Below, one piece after another: positions 22,310-28,436 of a stretch of 28,436 nt of DNA; the first letter of the stretch is position 1; every line of letters starts with the position of its first letter. Location: positions 1 to 28,436 of the forward strand of contig CALMJO010000361.1 in assembly GCA_937864375.1 (NCBI GenBank). Reading direction: 5' to 3'. Below the pieces are notes generated by a model, which saw nothing but the letters and a program-made list of their open reading frames with translations, did not search any database and was not told the DNA's origin. A program made the position numbers and the translations under genes. This stretch comes from an uncultured Spirochaetota bacterium. Lineage in GTDB: Bacteria > Spirochaetota > UBA4802 > UBA5368.

Positions 22310-23188
22310 TTACACCGGGAAGGAGGCTCCCTCGCGCGCCGCGTCGATTACGAGCCCGTAACCGCGGGCGCGGACGCGCTCGTTGTAGTGTTTAACCAGG
22401 AAGTCAAGCTCCTCGTCGGTGCGCAGGGGATCGTGGTGAAAGAAGAAGAGCTTCTTGACCTCCGCCCTGATGGCAAGGTTGACCACGTCGTGGGTGGTGC
22501 TGTGCCCCCATCCCTGGTGCGAGGGGTATTCGGCGGGCGTGTACTGGGAATCGGAGACCAGGGTGTCGACCCCCTTCACGAACTCGACCAGGCGCTCGTT
22601 CATCTCCGCGGTCACCTGGGTGACTTCGGGGTCGTCGTCGTTGTACACGTTGTAGTAGCGCTCGTTGTCCCCCAGGTAGGCGAACTGTTTACCGTTATAC
22701 GAAACTCGGTACCCCATGCAGGTGACGGGATGGTTGAGCTGGTGCGCCTTCACGTGGAAGTTTCCCACGCTGAACTCACCCGCCCCGACCTCCCTGAAGC
22801 TCAGGTCCGCCGAAAGCTCGGCCGTGCGCACCGGGAAATAGGAATACTTCATCTGCCCGTTGATGACCTCTTCCATGGTGAGCTCGAAGGTGGAGGGGCC
22901 GTAGACCGTGATCCGGTTCCCGGGAATGTAGATGGGCGTGAAGAAAGGAAAGCCGTTGATGTGGTCCCAGTGCGGGTGCGATATGAGAATGTGGATGTTC
23001 TGCTTTTTCGAGAGGTCGAGCGAGTCGCCCAGGACCCTGAGGCCCGTGCCCGCATCGAACACGATGCGCTCCGGTTCGCCGGACACAAGCTCAATGCAGG
23101 AGGTGTTTCCTCCGTACTTGACCGTCGCGGGGCCGGGTACGGGGATTGATCCCCGCACGCCCCAGAATCTTACCTGGAGCTCGCCCAT
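22310..23188 (-). CDS. Metallo-beta-lactamase-fold hydrolase
   Basis: The 292-residue protein has the MBL two-metal site: HPHWDH (His71, His73, Asp75, His76), His153 in HQLNHP, Asp174 in YLGDNE, and a C-terminal His in FFFHHDP (251-252). The N-terminus VRFWGVRGSIPVPGP and the HHDP ending are typical of a subgroup related to cyclic-nucleotide phosphodiesterases and RNase Z-like hydrolases, found near signalling genes. No signal peptide is seen. It begins three bases after the HDOD gene, so the two are coexpressed. The substrate is unknown; a nucleotide or phosphodiester is a reasonable guess. Confidence 0.9.
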   Translation of the reverse strand: MGELQVRFWGVRGSIPVPGPATVKYGGNTSCIELVSGEPERIVFDAGTGLRVLGDSLDLSKKQNIHILISHPHWDHINGFPFFTPIYIPGNRITVYGPSTFELTMEEVINGQMKYSYFPVRTAELSADLSFREVGAGEFSVGNFHVKAHQLNHPVTCMGYRVSYNGKQFAYLGDNERYYNVYNDDDPEVTQVTAEMNERLVEFVKGVDTLVSDSQYTPAEYPSHQGWGHSTTHDVVNLAIRAEVKKLFFFHHDPLRTDEELDFLVKHYNERVRARGYGLVIDAAREGASFPV

Positions 23189-23191
23189 GGC

Positions 23192-24040
23192 CTACTTTAA
23201 GAACAGCACCGCCTTTTCAATTTCACCGCCGATGGAAGAGAGTGCGTCGAACACCGCCTCCTCGTTGAGATTGAGATGCTTCCAGAGCTCGTCGGGCATG
23301 TGCTCGATCTTGTAATTCCCGCTGAATCCAACCTTCAGGATCTTCACGAAATTGTCGGCCACCGACACGACCATGGAAAACACCGCCGAGTCGCCCTGCA
23401 TCACGGGCTGGTGGTGCCTTCCCATCGAATACAGCAGGTTATTGGCAAACCTCCATTTCTTGCCGATCGCGATGCCTATCTCCTCGTGGGTGAGGCCCAG
23501 GACCCTGCGCTCGAGATCGGTGATTCCCTCTTCCTTCCTGAGAGCCTCCTCCAGGATGGTGTTCATTTCCTCCGGGAAGAAGTTGTTGATGAGCACCTTG
23601 CCGATGTCGTGGATGAGCCCCGCGATGAAGTATTCTTCAAGGAGCTTGGGATCGACGCCGAGCTTGCGCGCGATGAGCTTGGACGCCACCGCCACGCCCA
23701 GGGAATGCTTCCAGAATTCCTCCCCGTTGAGCTTCGTGTTCTTGTTCAGCGAGACCTTCCCCAGGAAGGCCGAGGAGAGCGCGACGTTTTTTATGGTATT
23801 GAGCCCCAGCATGATGACCGCGGGTTTGAGCGATTTCACCTCGTTCTGAAGGCCAAAGTAGGCGGAATTCACCATGCGGATAACTTTTGCGGTGAGGACG
23901 GGATCGAGCTGGATCACGTCCGTAAGATCCTGGGCGCTGGACTTCGCGCTGTTCGCCACTTCGTTGATCTTATGGATCACGGGCGAGAGGGAAGGCATGC
24001 GTTCTATGGAATCCTTGACCTTGTCAACAACGCCTTTCAT
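23192..24040 (-). CDS. HDOD domain protein
   Basis: The 282-residue protein is essentially one HDOD domain: an all-helical fold with LSPVIHKINEVANSAKSSAQDL (about 18-40), LDPVLTAKVIRMVNSAYFGL (about 45-64) and an HD-like pair His144-Asp145 in GLIHDIGKVL. HDOD proteins act in bacterial signalling, chemotaxis or stress control, usually without proven hydrolase activity. It is three bases upstream of the MBL hydrolase gene, a pairing suggesting a joint signalling output. It follows the 35-residue membrane peptide on the same strand. Confidence 0.92.
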   Translation of the reverse strand: MKGVVDKVKDSIERMPSLSPVIHKINEVANSAKSSAQDLTDVIQLDPVLTAKVIRMVNSAYFGLQNEVKSLKPAVIMLGLNTIKNVALSSAFLGKVSLNKNTKLNGEEFWKHSLGVAVASKLIARKLGVDPKLLEEYFIAGLIHDIGKVLINNFFPEEMNTILEEALRKEEGITDLERRVLGLTHEEIGIAIGKKWRFANNLLYSMGRHHQPVMQGDSAVFSMVVSVADNFVKILKVGFSGNYKIEHMPDELWKHLNLNEEAVFDALSSIGGEIEKAVLFLK

Positions 24041-24071
24041 AATGCCGGTTCACATCCACACGCATGAAATT

Positions 24072-24179
24072 TCAATGCGCCGCCCAGTACACGATATCCA
24101 GGATGAGCAGAAGCCAGAGGAGTGCCGTAATACCGTATACCAGCTTCCACGCGATTCGTTGTGCCTTTTCCCGCTTCAT
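24072..24179 (-). CDS. Short single-pass membrane peptide (35 aa)
   Basis: A 35-residue frame starts 13 bases after the PDZ lipoprotein stop codon and ends 31 bases before HDOD. It has a basic N-terminus (MKREKAQRIAWK) followed by a hydrophobic span of about 20 residues rich in Leu, Ile, Trp and Tyr, a clear one-helix membrane protein with positive-inside orientation. The ribosome site is weak, but position between two operon genes suggests translational coupling. It has no recognised family; it may be a small regulator or anchor for a neighbour. Confidence 0.5.
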   Translation of the reverse strand: MKREKAQRIAWKLVYGITALLWLLLILDIVYWAAH

Positions 24180-24192
24180 AATCAGGTGCGGA

Positions 24193-24552
24193 TCACTGGA
24201 GCACGACCCTTCCGCGCAGCACTCGGAGCAGCATGAGCTGGCCTTCACGCTCCACCTGCAGAGTCACCATGGTGCCAGGCTTTCCGCGCAGAAGGCTTTT
24301 TACTATGTATTCATGCTGGTATCCAAGGAGCTCCTGGCCGTCCACGGAGAGTATCTTATCGCCCGGCTTGAGCCCCGCGAGCTCGCCGGTTCCGCCCTTG
24401 AACACGTCGCGTATCACGTACGGGTTTTCCCGTGTAACCTTACCCTCTCCCGTGTCGACCTCAATGCCCAGCCCGCCGAATTCCTCTTTGCAGGCCGCGC
24501 CGCAGAGCGCCATCGACAGGATCATCATTAATAAGATTCCGCGTTTTTTCAT
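24193..24552 (-). CDS. PDZ-domain lipoprotein
   Basis: The 119-residue protein has a signal peptide ending in CGAAC, giving a likely lipidated Cys, followed by a single PDZ domain (about 27-115). The PDZ core shows GGLGIEV, the hydrophobic VIRDVFKGGTGELAGLKPGDKIL stretch broken as usual, and the SVDGQELLGY turn. There is no protease domain, so it probably acts as a peptide-binding or scaffold factor in the periplasm. The ATG chosen (MKKRGILL) has GGGGTG upstream; a longer frame adds 20 unrelated residues. It is followed closely by the 35-residue peptide, HDOD and MBL genes. Confidence 0.85.
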   Translation of the reverse strand: MKKRGILLMMILSMALCGAACKEEFGGLGIEVDTGEGKVTRENPYVIRDVFKGGTGELAGLKPGDKILSVDGQELLGYQHEYIVKSLLRGKPGTMVTLQVEREGQLMLLRVLRGRVVLQ

Positions 24553-24687
24553 AAAAGAGCACCCCGTATTCTTTGTCAGCTGCTCCGCGAAGGGACGCGT
24601 TACGCGCGCCATGCACTGGAAATTACTATCGAACAGCGCCTTTTTTAATGCAACAATATTTTGATTTTCGTCGAGGCCGGAGGGTGC

Positions 24688-24936
24688 TTATTTCTTCTTG
24701 AACTGGTTGATCATGTCCACGAGCATCGCGGCGTGCTCGGCGAGCATGTCGACCGCGATGGTCGGGTTTCCCAGGTCTTCAAGGTTAATGTAGAGGTCGG
24801 CGAGCGCTTTGCGCAGGCGCGTATCGCTCTCGAAAATCTTTTCCAGCTTTTCCCTGGGATAGCGGGACTCGCCATGGCTCATGAGCTCGTTGATGATCCG
24901 CTTGTGAACGCGGTTAAGCAGGTCGGAATTGTCCAT
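24688..24936 (-). CDS. Small helical protein of unknown function (82 aa)
   Basis: The 82-residue protein is predicted all-helical from its pattern of charged and hydrophobic residues, with no signal peptide, cysteines or known motif. It starts 11 bases after the stop codon of the secreted 430-residue gene and is followed by a 135-base gap before the PDZ gene. The cytoplasmic composition and operon position suggest a partner of the envelope genes. I do not recognise a family. Confidence 0.7.
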   Translation of the reverse strand: MDNSDLLNRVHKRIINELMSHGESRYPREKLEKIFESDTRLRKALADLYINLEDLGNPTIAVDMLAEHAAMLVDMINQFKKK

Positions 24937-24947
24937 TCATGCGGCGC

Positions 24948-26240
24948 CTACTTCGCGCCTTCCCCTTTTTTTTCATCTTTCTTGTCCGGTGCTTTGTCTT
25001 CGGGCTTGGCGTCCTTCTTCACCGCCTTGTCGTCCGTTCCGGGCTTCACCTCTTCCTTTCCTTTCGCGTCCTTGTCGCCTGTTCCGCCGCCCTTGGCGTC
25101 CTTGTCGCCGCCCTTCTCCACATAGTCCTCGACCTTGACGCTCCCCGCGAATGATTCGAGAACGGAGTGCTTTGCGAGCCTCCCGTAATTGTCGGTGTGG
25201 TGCTGCAAAAAGCTGTCATATCCCGCGGCGGAATCCCTGGAGTCCTTGCCCTTCGCCGCCAGGACCTCGAACGTGGCGCGTATGATCTTGAAGTTGAAAT
25301 CCTCGACGTAATCCCGGATAAGATCCTCGCCCTTTTCGAATTCGGCGTTCAGGAGGTACTGGGCGACGGTCTTCTCGTTGCGGAAGCGTACGCGCTTCTC
25401 GACCTTGCGCTCGAACCCATGCCCTTCCTTCTCCTTCACGATCTCGGGCTTCTTTTCCGCTGCGTCCTTTTTATCCGCCGCGTCTTTCTTGTCGGCTTTG
25501 GGCGCCGGTTCGGAGCCGGCTTCCTTTTCGTATTCCTCGTATTGCCTGTTGATCTCTTTCAGGAAATCGTCTCCCGATTTGTTCAGGAACCGGTTGTAAA
25601 ACTGGCCGCCGGCTTCCCGCTCCATCTCGAACAGGTGGTTGAATATCTTCTGCTTCACCTCGCTGGTCTGGCTTTCGTAAAGAGCGAGAAAGCCGTAGCG
25701 TTTGGCGCGCCGCGCCATGTTAATGGCGTCGATGTACTTATAAAGTTTGTACGAGTATAGCTTCGGATTGGAGGCATCGCCTATGGTATAGTAATTGAGC
25801 GCGAGCGCGCGGTCGCGGTAGGCCAGCGTGAGATAGAGCTTCGCGCGCGACTGCTTGGAGCGGATGATGTCGGGCGCGATCTGGTCCAGGATGTCCTTGG
25901 AATTCTCGAGATAGAAATCTTTTAAAATGCCCGCGACAAGCTCGGCTTCCTGGGTCTGACTCTGGTATATTCTCTTGTAGGCGGCCTTGTAATCCGACTG
26001 CAGATAAGAGACCTCGGCGTTGAAGTGAAGCTGGTAGACGTCCTTGAACTGCTCGACCTTCTTCTCCCCGAAGTTGGTGATGCACACGTCGGCGAAGTAG
26101 ACGAAGTACTTGTTTTCGCCCAGCATCCGCTCCGTGGTGAGCTGGTCCGTGGAGGCGAACCCGGGCGGCGCCGGCCAGGCAAGCATGATGAGCAGCGCTG
26201 CCGCTTTCAGAAATACCGACGCCCCTGGTGCTTTACGCAT
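24948..26240 (-). CDS. Secreted helical protein with Lys/Asp-rich low-complexity tail
   Basis: The 430-residue protein has a signal peptide (about 1-29, ending GFAST), a helical middle (about 30-235) with tetratricopeptide-like spacing of aromatic and Ala residues, a first Lys/Ala/Asp-rich linker (about 238-270), a second helical block (about 275-365), and a C-terminal low-complexity tail of repeated KDAKG/DDK/KKD units (about 372-430). No catalytic motif is visible; the tail suggests a flexible, charged, exported segment. It follows the one-span membrane protein and precedes the 82-residue protein, forming an uncharacterised envelope operon. Confidence 0.75.
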   Translation of the reverse strand: MRKAPGASVFLKAAALLIMLAWPAPPGFASTDQLTTERMLGENKYFVYFADVCITNFGEKKVEQFKDVYQLHFNAEVSYLQSDYKAAYKRIYQSQTQEAELVAGILKDFYLENSKDILDQIAPDIIRSKQSRAKLYLTLAYRDRALALNYYTIGDASNPKLYSYKLYKYIDAINMARRAKRYGFLALYESQTSEVKQKIFNHLFEMEREAGGQFYNRFLNKSGDDFLKEINRQYEEYEKEAGSEPAPKADKKDAADKKDAAEKKPEIVKEKEGHGFERKVEKRVRFRNEKTVAQYLLNAEFEKGEDLIRDYVEDFNFKIIRATFEVLAAKGKDSRDSAAGYDSFLQHHTDNYGRLAKHSVLESFAGSVKVEDYVEKGGDKDAKGGGTGDKDAKGKEEVKPGTDDKAVKKDAKPEDKAPDKKDEKKGEGAK

Positions 26241-26277
26241 TGGCTTCTACCCGTGTTTTAGTTTCCCGGCATTCAGT

Positions 26278-26760
26278 CTAGTCGGCGACCTCGACGAGGT
26301 TCGACGCGACGATCTTCCCGTCGAGCAGCGCCTTTATCCGGTACTTGCCCGGCTTGCGAAAATATTCCGACGGCAGGTAAGAGCCCATCTTGGGAAAGTT
26401 CTTTTCAAGCTCGTAGCTCACCTGCTTGTAATGCCGGTACTCGTTGTTTTCCTGCTTTTCGATCTCTATCGTGAAAAGGCTCGAGTCCAGGTCCTTGCTG
26501 ATCCTGTTGATGAAAAAGTACATCTTGCTGCCGGTCTTGTACCGTTCCACCTGGGGATCGGAATCCGCGGTTATCTCCCGGTCCGAAAGGATGAAAGTGG
26601 CCTTGCCGTACTGGACGGAAAAATAGATAAGGTAGAACACCCCTATGAAGATGAGCGCCACCAGGGCCACCTTGATGACGAGGTTTATGGACCCCTTTTT
26701 GCCTCCCTTGAGCGGTGACGGGATATTGCTCTGTTCCGACTGACCCTTGCTGTTGATCAC
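26278..26760 (-). CDS. Single-span membrane protein of unknown function
   Basis: The 160-residue product begins at a GTG codon (26760) preceded by GGGAGG at ideal spacing; an ATG 102 bases upstream adds only a Gly/Ala/Arg-rich, non-protein-like stretch, so GTG was preferred. A polar N-terminal segment (about 1-24) precedes one transmembrane helix (about 25-47) and a beta-rich exported domain ending GKYRIKALLDGKIVASNLVEVAD, resembling an Ig-like or carbohydrate-binding fold. No family is recognised. It is the first gene after a strong promoter and heads the run towards the MBL gene. Confidence 0.75.
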   Translation of the reverse strand: MINSKGQSEQSNIPSPLKGGKKGSINLVIKVALVALIFIGVFYLIYFSVQYGKATFILSDREITADSDPQVERYKTGSKMYFFINRISKDLDSSLFTIEIEKQENNEYRHYKQVSYELEKNFPKMGSYLPSEYFRKPGKYRIKALLDGKIVASNLVEVAD

Positions 26761-26846
26761 TGCGCTACCTCCCTGCTGGACGCCGCGTGCGCCGGGTGCG
26801 GCACGGGGTCCCGTACTGCGGGCACAGCTGCCGCTGTCTGGTCCCG

Positions 26847-26875
26847 AGTATAATATCGGCAAACCGGGAAGTCAA
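26847..26875 (-). promoter_or_regulatory. Near-consensus promoter for the envelope/signalling operon
   Basis: On the minus strand TTGACT (26870-26875) is separated by exactly 17 bases from TATACT (26847-26852). Transcription would start near 26840, about 80 bases before the GTG start of the first gene. It lies just after the MFS transporter stop codon. Confidence 0.78.
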
Positions 26876-26883
26876 CCACTAGC

Positions 26884-28104
26884 TTATTTCCGGGGCAGAA
26901 AAATAATAATAATCCCGAACGCGAGCGCCGCCATCGCCCCTCCAAAGATAAAAGGCGCAGACGGCATCCAGGCGTACAGGAAGCCGGCGATTATGCTCGC
27001 GGGCAGGAGGCCCACCCCGGTGATGGTGCTGAACAGGCCCATGACCGTACCCCGCGAGTGCACGGGGGCGAGGTCGGCGACCAGCGCCTTTTCGATTCCC
27101 TCGGTGAGGGCGTAGTAGATGCCGTAGAGGCCCCAGAAAAGCCAGAGCCAGCCGCCGGAATCCGCGGTGATGTACCCGAACATAACGTACACGATCGCGT
27201 AAAGCGCGTATCCCGCGAGAATGATACGCGTACGTCCCACGCGGTCCGAGAGGCTCCCGAGGGGCGTCGAGAGCACCGACGTGATGAAATTAAACACCAT
27301 GTACATGACCAGCACCTCGGGCAGGCTGATCCCGGCGTCCATGGTCTTTAATAGCAGAAACTGGTTGCTGGAATTTCCCAGTGTAAAGATGAAGACCGCC
27401 GCGAAGAAGATGACAAGGGAGCGGTCCAGTCCCTTGAACGAGAGGCGCGGACGCGCGACTGCGCCCGGGGCATGCTCCTTCTTTTCCCTGACGGGAAAGA
27501 GCACGAGCACGCCCAGGAAGGCCGGGATGAGCGATATGATGAAGAGCGTATAAAAGGCGTCAAGGCTGGTGATGGTAGTGCTCGAGTGATCGACGAACCT
27601 GATGCTTATGAAGTAGCAGACGGCGACCCCCAGGAGCGCCCCCGTGTAATCCATCGCCCGGTGAAAACCGTAGGCCCTTCCTTTGACGGAAGAATCCACG
27701 GAATCGGCGATGAGCGCATCGCGGGGGGCGGTACGTATCCCCTTCCCCACCCTGTCCAGGAAACGCGCGGCAAGGATGAAATACCAGCCAAACCCGGCGA
27801 AAAGGTACATGAGCTTCGAGGCGCCCGAAAGGCCGTATCCCGCGATGGCCAGGGGCTTCCGCCTTCCGAGGCGGTCCGAGATGTAACCGGAGTAGACCTT
27901 GAGGATGCTCGCCGTCGCTTCGGCCATCCCTTCGATCATGCCGAGCACCGGCCCTATCATTCCCTTCGCGGAAGCCATCACGAGCGTCACGAAGGCCTGG
28001 ATGAGCGGGTAGATCATCTCCGAGGAAATATCGGTAAAAAAGGAGGTAAGCCCCATGAGAATGACGTTGCGACCCAGGCCGGCTTTCGCTTTTTTCTCCG
28101 CCAT
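26884..28104 (-). CDS. Major facilitator superfamily transporter
   Basis: The 406-residue protein has twelve hydrophobic spans and MFS motif A twice: GYISDRLGRRKP after TM2 (about 73-84) and GSLSDRVGRTRI in the second half. LDRVGKGIRTAPRDALIAD is a conserved segment of one drug/solute-efflux-like subgroup. No substrate can be assigned. A GGAGGAGG ribosome site precedes the ATG. It appears to be a single gene, with its own stretch of non-coding DNA (28105-28208) upstream and the next operon promoter immediately after its stop. Confidence 0.93.
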   Translation of the reverse strand: MAEKKAKAGLGRNVILMGLTSFFTDISSEMIYPLIQAFVTLVMASAKGMIGPVLGMIEGMAEATASILKVYSGYISDRLGRRKPLAIAGYGLSGASKLMYLFAGFGWYFILAARFLDRVGKGIRTAPRDALIADSVDSSVKGRAYGFHRAMDYTGALLGVAVCYFISIRFVDHSSTTITSLDAFYTLFIISLIPAFLGVLVLFPVREKKEHAPGAVARPRLSFKGLDRSLVIFFAAVFIFTLGNSSNQFLLLKTMDAGISLPEVLVMYMVFNFITSVLSTPLGSLSDRVGRTRIILAGYALYAIVYVMFGYITADSGGWLWLFWGLYGIYYALTEGIEKALVADLAPVHSRGTVMGLFSTITGVGLLPASIIAGFLYAWMPSAPFIFGGAMAALAFGIIIIFLPRK

Positions 28105-28268
28105 TGACTTCCTCCTCCAACGGTTACTCGGCTCTCCCTCCGATGATGCTGCATGTACGATACGCTACGTCAAATAAAAAACCGGGACTGCGCTGAAGAG
28201 ACGGGGCATCAGGAGACGAGATGGAGGGCCCGATACCTCTCGTCGGCGAGCACCACCGAGGTCGCGAC

Positions 28269-28436
28269 CTACCGCTCGGGAATGCTCCAGTAGCGTTTCA
28301 GCAGCATGTCCTTCTCGCGCTCTCCCGTTAGGTGAAATCCGTTGCGCTCGTAAAAACGGATTGCCCACCACGCCGCCGCCCAGGTGCCCACGAGAACCAG
28401 TTTCCCGGTGAGCGAGAGCAGGTGGCGGAGCAGCGC
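28269..28436 (-). CDS. GNAT acetyltransferase C-terminus, cut short by in-frame TAG (window edge)
   Basis: The last 55 codons of a GNAT N-acetyltransferase enter from the right edge. WAAAWWAIRFYERNGF is the classical motif B-like acetyl-CoA/C-terminal segment and LLKRYWSIPER the usual ending block. The frame then meets TAG at 28269-28271. After the TAG the same frame continues for 19 codons as VATSVVLADERYRALHLVS and ends with TGA (28209-28211). In relatives this block usually continues RQ-x-x-TSVVLAD, so TAG probably replaces a CAG glutamine codon. The product is therefore either truncated by 20 residues, made by readthrough, or a young pseudogene. GNAT enzymes transfer acetyl from acetyl-CoA to an amine; the substrate is unknown. 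Confidence 0.7.
   Translation of the reverse strand, partial: ALLRHLLSLTGKLVLVGTWAAAWWAIRFYERNGFHLTGEREKDMLLKRYWSIPER

Noticed and set aside
28165..28371. 68-codon minus-strand frame at the right edge
   Set aside because: It is out of phase with the recognisable GNAT sequence and shows no family features.
1..28436. CRISPR arrays, tRNA and rRNA genes
   Set aside because: No regularly spaced direct repeats of suitable length and no cloverleaf or ribosomal sequence were recognised in the intergenic regions.

Overview
The window reads as chromosomal DNA from a GC-rich, double-membraned (diderm) bacterium. The outer-membrane machinery (BamA, an Skp-like protein, two beta-barrels), several lipoprotein-type signal peptides, the gap-tpiA-secG gene order and the signalling gene types (HDOD, RsbU-type phosphatase, EAL/GGDEF) suggest a spirochaete, perhaps related to Leptospirales. 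That placement is an inference from gene content, not a demonstrated fact.

Layout. Bases 1-4.7 kb (minus strand) hold an envelope cluster: a TonB-receptor-like barrel without a visible plug, BamA, and an Skp/OmpH-like lipoprotein cut by the left edge. Bases 4.58-8.8 kb (minus strand) hold a housekeeping run: gap, tpiA, secG, a 4Fe-4S ferredoxin, metK with a strong terminator, and a 47-residue zinc-ribbon protein. A near-consensus promoter drives gap. Bases 8.85-13.15 kb are an accessory region: an alpha/beta hydrolase, a cysteine-cluster protein, a YbhB-type PEBP protein, a TetR regulator, apt, and an AT-richer REP-associated (RAYT, Y1/HUH) transposase. The region is peppered with the 11-base motif GGGGTCAGAGC. 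Bases 13.2-17.7 kb (minus strand) hold a porin with its own promoter and a two-gene signalling operon (CBS-PP2C phosphatase, then EAL-CBS-GGDEF). Bases 17.99-22.2 kb (plus strand) hold a YgiT-type zinc-finger protein, gltX, thiL, a putative lipoprotein and a transglutaminase-like protein, tightly packed. Bases 22.3-26.9 kb (minus strand) form a second envelope/signalling cluster behind a near-consensus promoter: a one-span membrane protein, a secreted Lys-rich-tailed helical protein, an 82-residue helical protein, a PDZ lipoprotein, a 35-residue membrane peptide, an HDOD protein and a metallo-beta-lactamase-fold protein. An MFS transporter and the C-terminus of a GNAT acetyltransferase, interrupted by an in-frame TAG, close the window.

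The most unusual signal is the GGGGTCAGAGC repeat family: eight exact copies and one copy one base short, where about 0.01 is expected by chance. Inverted copies flank the RAYT gene, three copies lie inside intact reading frames, and in the apt leader a hairpin made from the motif carries in its loop an exact 15-base copy of apt coding sequence. This looks like a RAYT-linked repeat system that picks up or rewrites short local sequence.
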